From positions 868,001 to 932,000 of the forward strand of contig LNDP01000024.1 in assembly GCA_001464665.1 (NCBI GenBank): 64,000 nucleotides of DNA. Direction: 5' to 3'. The translations under genes were made by a program, and so were the position numbers. Position 1 is the stretch's first letter. Each line of letters starts with the position of its first letter. This document shows, piece by piece, positions 44,235 to 53,571 of this stretch. The notes beneath the pieces are model-generated. The model was not told the origin of the DNA. It worked only from the letters and a program-made list of their open reading frames with translations, and did not search any database. The stretch comes from Acidobacteria bacterium Ga0074141 (GTDB lineage: Bacteria > Acidobacteriota > Blastocatellia > Pyrinomonadales > Pyrinomonadaceae).

Positions 44235-45611
44235 ATGACAGATACGATCGTGGCACTTGCGACGCCGCTTGGGCGGAGCGGCATCGGGACGGTTCGCTTG
44301 AGCGGGCCTGATGCGGTGCGCATCGCCGAGCGATTCACTGGTGTTTCGGATTTTGAACCGCGGCGGGCGACTCTCGTCAAGCTCGCCGATCCAGAAACGA
44401 GCGAAGCGATCGACGAAGCGGTCGTTGCCTTTTTCCAAAGGCCGAATTCCTTCACAGGCGAGGACGTCGTTGAGATAAGCTGCCACGGTTCGCCGGTCGT
44501 GCTGCGGCAGGTGATCGATGCTTCACTCCGACTGGGTGCGCGAATGGCCGATGCGGGCGAGTTCTCGCTTCGTGCACTGGCGAACGGCAAGATGGACCTC
44601 GCCGAGGCGGAAGCGGTCCGGGACCTTATCGATTCACAAACTGCGACCGCCGCCCGGCAGGCCGTGAGGCAAATGCGGGGCGAGATCTCGAAGACGCTCG
44701 CACCGGTGAAGGACGAGCTGCTCGACGTGATCGTCGTGCTTGAATCGGCACTCGAGTTCGTTGAGGACGACCTGCCTGACGTTCAGTCGGCCTCGATACG
44801 GGAAAAGCTTGACGGGGTCGCCGCGGAGCTTGATCGCTTTGCCGCGACCTTCAAGGCCGGGCACCTGATCCGCGAGGGGCTTCGGGTGGCGATCATCGGT
44901 CATCCGAACGTCGGCAAGTCGAGTTTATTTAACGCACTTCTGGGCAGCGAGCGAGCGATCGTCACCGACATCGCCGGGACAACCCGCGATCAGCTTCACG
45001 AGCGATTCACCATCAACGACATTCCCATTTCGCTTATCGATACGGCTGGCCTTCGCGAAACGACCGACCTGGTGGAAAGCATCGGCGTTGAACGCTCGAA
45101 GGCAACAATGGCGGATGCCGATCTGGTCGTACTGATGCTCGACGCTTCGGTGGAGACGTCCGAAGAAGATCGGCAGTTGCTCGAGAGCGTCAAGGGGCTG
45201 AACTACATCGTCGCTCTCAACAAGATAGATAAAGTGCCTTCGTCCGACGTTGACCGAATGGTCGCCGCCGAGCATTCTCCGCTTGCTTATCTGAGGGACA
45301 GGATCATTCCAATGTCGGCGAAAACAGGCGAGGGGCTTGAGGATCTAAAAGCTGCCATCATCGAACCCTTCGCGCCCGGCGATGTCGATGCTTCGGGTTT
45401 TCTGGTGACAGACGCGCGGCACCACGACCTTCTGCTCCGTGCTCGCGATGAAGTTCTCGGCTCCGTCCGGCTTATCGAGGAACGGACGAGCGAGGAAATA
45501 ACGCTGATCGGGCTCCATAATGCGCTCCGCTACCTCGGCGAGATAACCGGCGAAACAACGACCGAAGATATGCTGACGCGTATCTTTTCTACCTTCTGCA
45601 TCGGAAAATAA
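44235..45611 (+). CDS. mnmE: tRNA modification GTPase MnmE
   Basis: 458 residues. With MnmG it installs carboxymethylaminomethyl groups on U34 of certain tRNAs. N-terminal THF-binding domain (TIVALATPLGRSGIGTVRLSG), helical domain, GTPase domain with GHPNVGKSS, DIAGTTRD, DTAGLRET and NKID motifs, and the C-terminal FCIGK with its required Cys. ATG follows GAACGAGAG. Confidence 0.97.
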   Translation: MTDTIVALATPLGRSGIGTVRLSGPDAVRIAERFTGVSDFEPRRATLVKLADPETSEAIDEAVVAFFQRPNSFTGEDVVEISCHGSPVVLRQVIDASLRLGARMADAGEFSLRALANGKMDLAEAEAVRDLIDSQTATAARQAVRQMRGEISKTLAPVKDELLDVIVVLESALEFVEDDLPDVQSASIREKLDGVAAELDRFAATFKAGHLIREGLRVAIIGHPNVGKSSLFNALLGSERAIVTDIAGTTRDQLHERFTINDIPISLIDTAGLRETTDLVESIGVERSKATMADADLVVLMLDASVETSEEDRQLLESVKGLNYIVALNKIDKVPSSDVDRMVAAEHSPLAYLRDRIIPMSAKTGEGLEDLKAAIIEPFAPGDVDASGFLVTDARHHDLLLRARDEVLGSVRLIEERTSEEITLIGLHNALRYLGEITGETTTEDMLTRIFSTFCIGK

Positions 45612-45720
45612 TCTGCACACCACGCGCGTGCTTTTACGCGCCTTTATCCTCTCGTTCCTCACAGATATCTCCGAATCCTAAGTAAATTACAGTCGCTGTT
45701 TGAGTTCACTAAAAGGCACG

Positions 45721-45735
45721 GTGATTGCCGTCACA
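45721..45735. promoter_or_regulatory. near-consensus Crp-type site before usp/crp operon
   Basis: GTGATTGCCGTCACA: GTGA-N6-TCACA, one base short of the perfect TGTGA-N6-TCACA, 73 nt before the Usp start. Confidence 0.65.
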
Positions 45736-45807
45736 CATTGCGGTAACTGTTTGAACCCATTGCCGTTGGCTGATTGCGGCCCGGCATTATAGGGGAGGAC
45801 TCGGACA

Positions 45808-46284
45808 ATGAAGATACTGATCGCAACGGACGGTTCTGAATTTAGCGATGCGGCCATTGATGAGGTTTTGCGCTATCATACACGGGCTGAGACCGAAGTG
45901 ATGATCGTCGCCGTAGTTGAGCCATTGGTCAATACGGTCGGAGCTCCGTTTGGTGTTTTAGATACATACTACGCCTCGTATCTCAAGGACGCTCGCGAAA
46001 GGGCCGCAAAGGTACTGGAAAAAGCAGAGAAGCGTTTCCGCGATGGCTCCGGCGAGCGAGCCAAGGTCTCATCAAAGCTACTCATCGGAAAAGCCGGACA
46101 GGAAATTGTTGAAGCGGCCACAAAATGGCCTGCGGATTTGATCGCGGTCGGATCACACGGCCGCGGATTTTGGGAGCGGGCGTATCTGGGTTCGGTTTCG
46201 AACGCCGTAACGCACCACGCTCCATGCAACGTGCTCGTGGTTCGCGGAGACGCAACCACGGACGTTGGGGAGGAAATCCCGTAA
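45808..46284 (+). CDS. universal stress protein (UspA family)
   Basis: 158 residues with the single Usp fold. N-terminal MKILIATDGSEFSDAAIDEV; ATP-binding signature GSHGRGFWERAYLGSVSNAV; final strand CNVLVVRG. The G-2x-G-9x-G(S/T) signature is present, so it probably binds ATP. Strong GGGGAGGA precedes the ATG. Its TAA overlaps the ATG of the Crp-type regulator (TAATG), so the two are translationally coupled. Confidence 0.92.
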   Translation: MKILIATDGSEFSDAAIDEVLRYHTRAETEVMIVAVVEPLVNTVGAPFGVLDTYYASYLKDARERAAKVLEKAEKRFRDGSGERAKVSSKLLIGKAGQEIVEAATKWPADLIAVGSHGRGFWERAYLGSVSNAVTHHAPCNVLVVRGDATTDVGEEIP

Positions 46285-47027
46285 TGACCCTGCCGATCTT
46301 AAATGTTGAACACAAATGTCCCGAATGCGGGCTGCAGAAGGACGGTTTTTTCTGTAGTGTTTCCGAGCACAGCCTCGACCTTTTTCAAGTAACAAAGATA
46401 ACGAACACATATCCGTCCGGCAGTATGCTCTTCATCGAAGGCCAGCCGGCAAATGGTGTTTACATTCTCTGTCAGGGGAGTGTAAAGCTGTACACTTGCT
46501 CGCAAGACGGCAAAGTCGTCATCCTGCACATCGCCAAACCAGGCGAGATCCTTGGCCTGAGTGCCGTAGTAGCCGGCGGCGAATATGAGGTCTCGGCCGA
46601 GGTGATCGAACCCTGCCAAATAAATTACGTTCGTCGAAAAGAATTTCTCGACCTGATGGAAAAGCGTTCGGATATCGCTATGCGGGCGGTCGAGCACCTG
46701 AGCCAGCAATATTACGATGCTTATGATCAGATCCGCTCATTCGGGCTTACGAATTCGGTTGCGGGAAAGCTTGCCGGTTTAATGCTTTCCTGGTGCCGCG
46801 AGAACGGCAACGGTAAAAGCAACGGAGCGGTCAAGCTTAAGCTGCCGTTCACCCACGAAGAGATCGCCGAGATGATCGGCACCTCGCGAGAGACGGTCAC
46901 GCGGCTGCTGAAGGACTTCAGGCAGAACGAGCTTATCTCGCTGAAAGGCTCGGACCTTCTGATTCACGACCCGGAACGGCTGCGTTCGGTTGTTTCACGA
47001 CCACGCGGTTCGCGGTCGCGAAGCTGA
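46284..47027 (+). CDS. Crp/Fnr-family regulator with CRP-type recognition helix
   Basis: 247 residues. A cyclic-nucleotide-binding beta-barrel (~35-125) with FIEGQPANGVYILCQGSVKLY, a dimerisation helix and a winged HTH (~188-225). The recognition helix GTSRETVTRLLKDF has R202, E203 and R207 at the positions CRP uses to read TGTGA; FNR has E-S-R there. The N-terminus carries C12, C15 and C24 (HKCPECGLQKDGFFC), like the Fe-S ligands of FNR, so it may sense oxygen or NO while binding CRP-type sites. Four such sites surround this locus. It is coupled to the Usp gene. Confidence 0.88.
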   Translation: MTLPILNVEHKCPECGLQKDGFFCSVSEHSLDLFQVTKITNTYPSGSMLFIEGQPANGVYILCQGSVKLYTCSQDGKVVILHIAKPGEILGLSAVVAGGEYEVSAEVIEPCQINYVRRKEFLDLMEKRSDIAMRAVEHLSQQYYDAYDQIRSFGLTNSVAGKLAGLMLSWCRENGNGKSNGAVKLKLPFTHEEIAEMIGTSRETVTRLLKDFRQNELISLKGSDLLIHDPERLRSVVSRPRGSRSRS

Positions 47028-47034
47028 GAACCGT

Positions 47035-47050
47035 TGTGATGCTGGTCACA
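47035..47050. promoter_or_regulatory. perfect Crp-type site
   Basis: TGTGATGCTGGTCACA, TGTGA-N6-TCACA, 8 nt after the Crp gene and 80 nt before the next gene. Confidence 0.8.
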
Positions 47051-47129
47051 CCTTCGTGTGACAGTTGTCCTATCTTCCATCGCCCGATACTAAAAGACTA
47101 GCGGATGTTCTCTCCCGCAGGGAGGCCGC

Positions 47130-47588
47130 TTGATCGAACCATCGGAACGCAGCTTCTACCCGCGAAAAAAGGTCTCGGACCGACAGGTACCAATTCGCCC
47201 GTTTATCTTCCACGTAGGTGATGACGCGGGTTTGCGGTTGCTTGAATATGGAAAGCAGATCATCGCGGTCGCCGGCGAACGCATTCTGGCCGCCGAGGAA
47301 GTGCCGCGAAAGGCGATCTTAATTCTCAAAGGCCGGGCGTCGCTACACCCTCTTGATACATCTTTTTCAGATCTCTTCGGCCGAAGCGAACTCATTGGGC
47401 TTACCGAGACGATCTCACGTCGGCCAACGTACTATTCCGTCGTTGCCGAAAGCGAGTGCAGGATAGAACTTATTGACCGAACGAAGCTTCTTCTCGCAAT
47501 AGAAAACGACCAGCATTTAAGACACGGCCTGATCCTCAGCCTAGGCGCAGAAGTGCAAGAAATATATAGACTTTTTGCATTTTTGTGA
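47130..47588 (+). CDS. stand-alone cyclic-nucleotide-binding-like domain
   Basis: 152 residues with a Crp-like sensory beta-barrel (~30-120: ERILAAEEVPRKAILILKGRASL, FGRSELIGLTETISRRPTYY split across strands) and a C-terminal helix, but no HTH. It may act as an anti-regulator or sensor partner for the Crp protein, or be a decayed regulator. TTG at 47130 follows GGAGG at 5 nt. Its stop codon lies inside the next Crp-type site. Confidence 0.65.
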   Translation: MIEPSERSFYPRKKVSDRQVPIRPFIFHVGDDAGLRLLEYGKQIIAVAGERILAAEEVPRKAILILKGRASLHPLDTSFSDLFGRSELIGLTETISRRPTYYSVVAESECRIELIDRTKLLLAIENDQHLRHGLILSLGAEVQEIYRLFAFL

Positions 47589-47599
47589 CACCTGTCACA
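47584..47599. promoter_or_regulatory. perfect Crp-type site before the decaheme operon
   Basis: TGTGACACCTGTCACA, centred 94 nt before the cytochrome start and overlapping the previous gene's stop. Confidence 0.82.
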
Positions 47600-47685
47600 G
47601 AGCGGCCATTGATATCGATGTAGAGTTACTCGGCATAACAGCTAAAGATTTACCATTTTGTTCCCAAGCGATAAGGGAGGCGACC

Positions 47686-48720
47686 ATGGCTTCAAAAACA
47701 TTTATCAAACTTGTTCTGGTTTTATTGACCGTTTCAGTCATTGTGATCTGGGGTGCTTTCGGTACGGTTTCACAGGCGACCAGTACTTCGGAAGTCGCCC
47801 TTTATAGTGCCGAGACCGTCTATCAGGTTGGCCAAGACGACTACGTCGGGTCGGAATCCTGTAAGGCGTGTCACGAACCGCAGTACAACGACGTTGCTAA
47901 AACGGTCCACGGCAAACTCGGCGAACTCGCCGGTTGGAAAGGTAAGGTCGTCGGGTGCGAGTCGTGCCACGGCCCGGGCCGCGAACACGTTGAGGCAGGC
48001 GGCGACCGGACGAAGATAAAGATCTTCAAGGAAATGGACACTAAGGCCGTTTCCGAGAGTTGCATGACCTGCCACGCGGGCCGTGAAAACCATAACAATT
48101 TCCGCCGAGGCGACCACTTCCGCAACAACGTCGGATGCACCGATTGCCACTCGGCACACGGTACGACCTTCGGGCCGGAAAAAGCGGGTTCGATCACGTT
48201 TACGAACCCAGCGACGAGCGACCGCCCAACTCTGGCAAGCCGTGCACTGTTGATCGCAGCCGAACCGCAGCTCTGTATAAGCTGCCACACCGAAACGAAG
48301 GCACAGTTCTCGAAACCTTTCCGCCACAAAGTGCTCGAAGGGACGATGAACTGCAGCGACTGCCATAACCCGCACGGTGGATTTGAGACCAAGCAGGCAC
48401 GACTCGCACTCGGCTCAGACACTTCGTGTGTCGGTTGCCATACGCAGATGCGTGGCCCATTCACGTTTGAACACGCGCCGCTTACAACCGAAGGATGCGC
48501 TGCTTGCCACACCCCGCACGGCTCGAACAACCCGAAAATGCTTAAGCGTAGCTCGGTTCGTCAACTCTGCCTCGAGTGCCATACAAATGTATTTAATGTG
48601 GAACTCGACCCGGACATTCCGACCGGCCCGCACACACAAACGAGCATTCGTACACAAAACTGTACGGTCTGCCACTCGCAGATCCACGGTTCAAACAGCA
48701 ACAAGGCTTTCTTCAGATAG
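47686..48720 (+). CDS. DmsE/MtrA-type decaheme c-type cytochrome
   Basis: 344 residues: a signal peptide (FIKLVLVLLTVSVIVIWGAFG) and ten CxxCH heme sites (CKACH, CESCH, CMTCH, CTDCH, CISCH, CSDCH, CVGCH, CAACH, CLECH, CTVCH), spacing and length as in MtrA/DmsE. These proteins sit inside an MtrB-type barrel and carry electrons across the outer membrane. The barrel gene follows after 12 nt. AGGGAGG precedes the ATG. CxxCH count and order are seen directly; the conduit role is known for the family. Confidence 0.93.
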   Translation: MASKTFIKLVLVLLTVSVIVIWGAFGTVSQATSTSEVALYSAETVYQVGQDDYVGSESCKACHEPQYNDVAKTVHGKLGELAGWKGKVVGCESCHGPGREHVEAGGDRTKIKIFKEMDTKAVSESCMTCHAGRENHNNFRRGDHFRNNVGCTDCHSAHGTTFGPEKAGSITFTNPATSDRPTLASRALLIAAEPQLCISCHTETKAQFSKPFRHKVLEGTMNCSDCHNPHGGFETKQARLALGSDTSCVGCHTQMRGPFTFEHAPLTTEGCAACHTPHGSNNPKMLKRSSVRQLCLECHTNVFNVELDPDIPTGPHTQTSIRTQNCTVCHSQIHGSNSNKAFFR

Positions 48721-48732
48721 GGGGCAAAAATA

Positions 48733-50814
48733 ATGATCTCCGCAAGAAAAACAATCGCTCTATTTAGTGGACGCTGCGGCCGCATGGCGAGCCTACTTTC
48801 ATTATCCGCAACAGTTCTGGCGGCCGTGATCACCACGGCCGCACAGTCCCCGACGCCGACGCCCACGCCGAATGAGCGCTACACCGTAAAGGGCAGCACC
48901 GAGATCGGCGCCCGTTGGGTTGAGGTTGAGGGCAACGAGAACAAGTTCCGAAGCGACCTGAACTACAAGCGCGGGTTTCGCGTATTCGATTCCGGCTTCA
49001 CGATTGAGGATACAAGCACGAACGAAGGAAAGCCGTTCGACACGTTAACGTTACTCGGCTCAGGCTGGGGAGCGGACCCGAGCGGTTATTTCCGTGCCGG
49101 AATGGAACGCTTGGGGTACTATCGCTTTGACGCGAACGTCAGGCGTGTTGCCTATTTTAATAACCTGAATAACCACGCAGTCGGCAACGACCGCCGCAGC
49201 CTTAGCACCGCGGACCGCCGAAGAAATTTTGGCGATCTTGATCTGACGCTACTTCCGCAAAACCCAAACATAAGGTTCCGTGTTGGCTATTCGTTCAACA
49301 TTGCCGACGGAACCGGCACGACCGCGATGCGTATCTCACGCGGTGACGTATTCCCGGCCGTGCAGGACCTTAATTACAAGGCCGGTGACTTTCGAGTTGG
49401 GGCGGACGGCAAGCTTCTCGGGTTTAATCTTTCGGGGACTTACGGCTACCGGTCATTCAGGGACCGTACGCTTTATTCCATAACCAACGATCCTGGCGAT
49501 GTGACGACAAACACCATCCGGGTTGAGTCGATGAACCGCGCGAGCCCGATCGTCGGCGATACGCACTTTGGTGTTTTCAGCGTGCAGCGTACTTTTGCGA
49601 AGGTTTTCGACGTGGCGGCAAAGCTCGTTCATACATCCGTTTCGAACGATTTTAATTTTGATGAGACGGTTGTGTTCCGCAATGCAACGAATGTCCAGGT
49701 TAGGGACACCTATAGTTCGATCGGTGACGCTAAACGGCTACAGACGCGTGCTGATCTTGGATTCACCTGGCGGATAGCCGAGAAGTTTCGGCTTTCGAAT
49801 ACTTTCAATTTCGATGGGTTCAATATCAACGGCGGCAACGTTTACGTGAACATAATTACGCCGGGACTCACAACGCGGCAGCTTAACTATACTTCGACCC
49901 GATACCGGCGTTACACCAATACGCTTGAAGGCGACTATCAGGTAAACAATCGCTTCGGCTTCAATATCGGCTGGCGATATACGCACCGCGAGGTCGCTCT
50001 TGGCATCTCGACGGTGAATTTCGGTTCGCCGATCCCGCCGCTGGTTCCCGAAGAGGCCGAGAACTCCACCCACACATTTCTCGCCGGGACAAAGATCAAA
50101 CCAACCAACAACTGGACCATTTTTGCCGGCATCGAGGCAGGAAAGGCGGACAACGTCTTTACACGTCTTGCCAACTACGAATTCGCGAATTTCCGCGTCC
50201 GAAGCCGAACGAACTTCAATAAGTTCTCGGTCAATGTTTCGTTCATTTCAAAGGACAATGACAACCCCGGGCAGGCGGTCATTGCACCGACCGCATCTTT
50301 CGTAACGCAGATACGAAGTCGGATCTTCTCGAGCTCGATCGACTGGGATCCGATCAGCGAAGTAAGCATCAGCACCGGTTACGACTACCACTGGCTGACA
50401 AGCGAGGTCTCGGTGCTGGTACCGCTCGGCGGGCCGGCGACCGCGGGCCTGAGCCAATACTTCGTCCGCGACAACTATTTCTTTATTGATGGCCGTTTCC
50501 GCCCGCACAATCGGGTCAGCCTCTTTGGAAGCTTCCGCTGGAACAAAGATAACGGAGCAAACGGTATGGTCATCCCGCCGCTTAATTCGCCGCTGGTCCT
50601 GAGTTCCTATCCCATCGATTTCAAAATGCCCGAGGTACGCGGAACTTTCCGGCTAAGTCGGTACGTAGATTGGAGTGTTGGATATCAGTACTTTGATTAT
50701 AGCGAGTTGACGCCACAGCAAGTGCAATATGGCATCGCTCCGCAAAATTACAACGCCCACCTGCCCTACACCTCTTTGAGGATCTATCTGGGCAGGTCGA
50801 AGAGCGATCGGTGA
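48733..50814 (+). CDS. MtrB/PioB-type outer-membrane beta-barrel
   Basis: 693 residues: signal peptide ending near AQS, a Pro/Thr spacer (SPTPTPTPNE), then ~640 residues of alternating amphipathic strands with many aromatic girdle residues (GYFRAGMERLGYYRFDANV, RFRVGYSFNIADG, GFNIGWRYTHREVALG) and a C-terminal strand ending TSLRIYLGRSKSDR. This is the MtrB/PioB decaheme-associated barrel. It sheathes the decaheme cytochrome encoded upstream. The usual CxxC near the N-terminus of Shewanella MtrB is not seen. Confidence 0.85.
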   Translation: MISARKTIALFSGRCGRMASLLSLSATVLAAVITTAAQSPTPTPTPNERYTVKGSTEIGARWVEVEGNENKFRSDLNYKRGFRVFDSGFTIEDTSTNEGKPFDTLTLLGSGWGADPSGYFRAGMERLGYYRFDANVRRVAYFNNLNNHAVGNDRRSLSTADRRRNFGDLDLTLLPQNPNIRFRVGYSFNIADGTGTTAMRISRGDVFPAVQDLNYKAGDFRVGADGKLLGFNLSGTYGYRSFRDRTLYSITNDPGDVTTNTIRVESMNRASPIVGDTHFGVFSVQRTFAKVFDVAAKLVHTSVSNDFNFDETVVFRNATNVQVRDTYSSIGDAKRLQTRADLGFTWRIAEKFRLSNTFNFDGFNINGGNVYVNIITPGLTTRQLNYTSTRYRRYTNTLEGDYQVNNRFGFNIGWRYTHREVALGISTVNFGSPIPPLVPEEAENSTHTFLAGTKIKPTNNWTIFAGIEAGKADNVFTRLANYEFANFRVRSRTNFNKFSVNVSFISKDNDNPGQAVIAPTASFVTQIRSRIFSSSIDWDPISEVSISTGYDYHWLTSEVSVLVPLGGPATAGLSQYFVRDNYFFIDGRFRPHNRVSLFGSFRWNKDNGANGMVIPPLNSPLVLSSYPIDFKMPEVRGTFRLSRYVDWSVGYQYFDYSELTPQQVQYGIAPQNYNAHLPYTSLRIYLGRSKSDR

Positions 50815-50836
50815 TCGTACTTGAAACGGATCCGAC

Positions 50837-50869
50837 GGCCGAGCCTATGATAACTTCATAGGCTCGGCC
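50837..50869. other. perfect 14-bp intercistronic hairpin
   Basis: GGCCGAGCCTATGA, loop TAACT, then its exact complement. It lies between the barrel and the b/c cytochrome gene and has no T tract, so it may attenuate or stabilise the mRNA rather than stop it. Confidence 0.75.
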
Positions 50870-50936
50870 TGCGGCATTGAAACGCCGCCTAAAGGCCCGA
50901 GTTGCAGTAGGGCAAAGGCTTCGCGAAACGCCTGGA

Positions 50937-52889
50937 ATGAAGACATATATCAAACTAGCGATCCTTGCCGTGTCGGTCTCGTTATTCGGAGCGCTATATC
51001 TCTTGCGGACGGTCCCTTCGGAGGCCCAGAATAAGGAAGATCCTTACCTCAGTGCAAACCAGCAGAAAGACCAATTTCCTTCGAACCTGAATCTTGATTG
51101 CGCCGGCTGCCACGGCGCCGGCAAAGATCTGCCGGAGCTTGCCGGCGGCCAGTTTCATAAGGATTCTCACGGTGCTTTCATCGGAAGTGTTCACGGCCGG
51201 CCGAATGCTGAAGGAAGACCGGCGGCGAGCTGCCTCGACTGCCACGCAACCAACAAGGACCAGACGACGATCCTTCGGGCCGAGGACCCGCGCTCAACGG
51301 TCAACCGGGCCAACCTTCCCCAAACATGCGGGTCATGCCATCAGGACTATCAAGCGAGCTTTGAGCACAGTATTCACGGGCTAAAGCTTGATGAAAAGGA
51401 GAACCGGCAGAAGGCTGCCTCATGCGCCGATTGCCACGGTTCGCATAGCATTACAAGCGGGCGCGACGTCGGCTCGCCGACCAACAGGCTTAATACATCC
51501 TCAGCGGTTTGCATAAAATGTCATCAGGATGCGGTCCACGATTATGACATAAGTGCCCATGGCACCGCGCTCCGCAGCGGAAATGAAAAGGCTCCGTCGT
51601 GCATCACCTGCCACACGGCGGTCTCGCATCTTGAAGCACCGCTTTCGCTTCGCGACTTCAATATGCGGTCGGTTACGACCTGCGTCGCCTGCCACGAAGC
51701 GCAGGCACCGACATATCGCGATACCTTCCACGGCCGGGCGAATGAACTCGATTTCAAACTCGCGGCTTCATGTGCCGATTGCCATACGCCGCACCGGAAT
51801 TTGCCGCAGAGCGATCCGCGTTCTTCGGTTCATCTGGACAATCTTGCCCAGACGTGTGCGACCTGCCATACGGGCGTCAATCAAAATTTCATCGGCTATA
51901 GCCCGCACCCGGAACCTCATAATCCGGAAAAGTCGCAGCTTGTTTATTACGTGACTTTGTTCATGGAGCTGCTTCTTATGAGCGTCTTCACGTTCTTTGG
52001 CATTCATACCATTCTGTGGCTCCAGCGGTCCGTAGTTGCGTATGTCTCGGAAAGCCGGGAGGCCCATGCAAGCGACGAACAATGGGTGGTGCGTTTTGCT
52101 CGGGTACATCGGTTCACTCACCTCCTGATCGTCGTAAGCTTCATCACCTTGGCTGCAACCGGGCTTCCGATGATGTTCAGCTATACCGGCTGGGCGCAGA
52201 CGCTTACCAAAGTATTTGGCGGCCTGGAGGTGATGCGGGTACTGCACCGGATCAGTGCGGTGATAACGCTAATTTATGCGCTTATCCATGTTTACTATGT
52301 GGTCCAAAAGGCTCTGATAGAGCGAAAGTATTCGATCCTCTATGGGCCGGATTCGATGATCCCGCGTTGGCAGGACGTGGTTGATCTTTACAATATGGTC
52401 CGTTGGTTTCTTTACCTCGGGCCGCGGCCGAAGCTCGACAGGTGGACCTACTGGGAGAAGTTTGACTACTTTGCGGTGTTCTGGGGTATTCCGGTCATCG
52501 GGATCTCGGGTTTGATGCTGTGGTTCCCGACCTTCTTTACGCGCTTTCTCCCGGGCGAGGCGCTGAACGTTGCGATGATCGTCCACGGCGAAGAAGCGCT
52601 CCTGGCGACGGCGTTCATCTTTGCGTTCCACTTCTTCCATAATCACCTGCGGCCGGAAAATTTCCCGATGGATACAGTGATCTTTACCGGGAAAATGACG
52701 CTAACGCGATTTAAGGAAGAAAGGCAGACGGAGTACGAACGACTGGTCGAGGAAGGCAAACTCGAGGAGATCCTAGTCGATCCGCCGTCGCGGGCCGCCC
52801 GGATAGCTTCAAAGATCTTCGGATTCACAGCCTATATCGCCGGGCTGCTGATGGTGTTCGCGATTTTCCTCACACTTCTGCTTTATTGA
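50937..52889 (+). CDS. CbcL-like fusion of nonaheme cytochrome c and cytochrome b
   Basis: 650 residues. Residues ~1-25 are a signal anchor; ~55-330 carry nine CxxCH motifs (CAGCH, CLDCH, CGSCH, CADCH, CIKCH, CITCH, CVACH, CADCH, CATCH). From ~345 there are about five membrane helices with His residues suited to two b hemes ([47 protein letters not shown]). The same 9c + diheme-b plan defines Geobacter CbcL, an inner-membrane quinol oxidase for low-potential metal reduction. ATG 50937 is chosen for the signal anchor; 50877 is in frame but less likely. Confidence 0.88.
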   Translation: MKTYIKLAILAVSVSLFGALYLLRTVPSEAQNKEDPYLSANQQKDQFPSNLNLDCAGCHGAGKDLPELAGGQFHKDSHGAFIGSVHGRPNAEGRPAASCLDCHATNKDQTTILRAEDPRSTVNRANLPQTCGSCHQDYQASFEHSIHGLKLDEKENRQKAASCADCHGSHSITSGRDVGSPTNRLNTSSAVCIKCHQDAVHDYDISAHGTALRSGNEKAPSCITCHTAVSHLEAPLSLRDFNMRSVTTCVACHEAQAPTYRDTFHGRANELDFKLAASCADCHTPHRNLPQSDPRSSVHLDNLAQTCATCHTGVNQNFIGYSPHPEPHNPEKSQLVYYVTLFMELLLMSVFTFFGIHTILWLQRSVVAYVSESREAHASDEQWVVRFARVHRFTHLLIVVSFITLAATGLPMMFSYTGWAQTLTKVFGGLEVMRVLHRISAVITLIYALIHVYYVVQKALIERKYSILYGPDSMIPRWQDVVDLYNMVRWFLYLGPRPKLDRWTYWEKFDYFAVFWGIPVIGISGLMLWFPTFFTRFLPGEALNVAMIVHGEEALLATAFIFAFHFFHNHLRPENFPMDTVIFTGKMTLTRFKEERQTEYERLVEEGKLEEILVDPPSRAARIASKIFGFTAYIAGLLMVFAIFLTLLLY

Positions 52890-52907
52890 TCGCCGGCAGC
52901 AAAAAGA

Positions 52908-52947
52908 AGAACCCGAAATGCCAAAGCATCTCGGGTTCTCTCGTTTT
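52908..52947 (+). terminator. terminator of the conduit operon
   Basis: AGAACCCGA..ATGC / GCAT.TCGGGTTCT hairpin then CTCGTTTTC, 19 nt after the CbcL-like gene and before a convergent gene. Confidence 0.8.
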
Positions 52948-53002
52948 CACTAGCTCTAAAATCCCTTGATTGGATCGCCGGACTTTAGCTTCGCTAATAC
53001 AT

Positions 53003-53362
53003 TTATTCGGCTGCAGCTCGCAGGCTTCGCATGTATGTTACGAGAGCCTGGGCCTTTTCTGCATCAATGCCCTTAGTTTCGTACTCGGGCATATGCGGCG
53101 GTTTCTCTGCCTTCGCGCCTTTCAGAATTGCGTTGACGTGGTGCTCATCGGATTTCTCCAGGTCAAAAGCTTTCGTGGCCTTCGGTGCATGGCACATCGC
53201 ACATTTTGTCTTGTAGATCGTTGCGGTATCATCAGCCACAACAACCACAGGAATGAGCGTTTCGGCCGAAGCATCCGGAACAACACTACGGAATGCGACC
53301 GAGCCTACCATCGCAAAAACGAATACAATGGCTGCGGTTAATTTTAATCGTCGGATGTTCAT
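53003..53362 (-). CDS. monoheme class I cytochrome c
   Basis: 119 residues, signal peptide of ~33 residues (TAAIVFVFAMVGSVAF ... ASA), heme site TKCAMCHAPKA, and a distal Met in PPHMPEYE. Compact periplasmic electron carrier, likely shuttling between the CbcL-like protein and other cytochromes. Convergent with the conduit operon. 53363-53571 upstream holds no gene. Confidence 0.88.
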   Translation of the reverse strand: MNIRRLKLTAAIVFVFAMVGSVAFRSVVPDASAETLIPVVVVADDTATIYKTKCAMCHAPKATKAFDLEKSDEHHVNAILKGAKAEKPPHMPEYETKGIDAEKAQALVTYMRSLRAAAE

Positions 53363-53571
53363 ATCTTTTCAGGTCTCCCTAAGTAATTCCGGCGGACCGG
53401 GCCGCCAATTGCAGGCCAAAGGGCCTTTCATAATAAATAACTGCAACCGGTATGCCGATACCAGGTATTTCAATGGATTCGTGGTTTCCCGCACGTAAGG
53501 CCGTTTGCGGGCTCAACCGGTACCGGTATCTCGCGCTTAATTCGTGCAAGACCGCGGAATTTCACGCGCAT

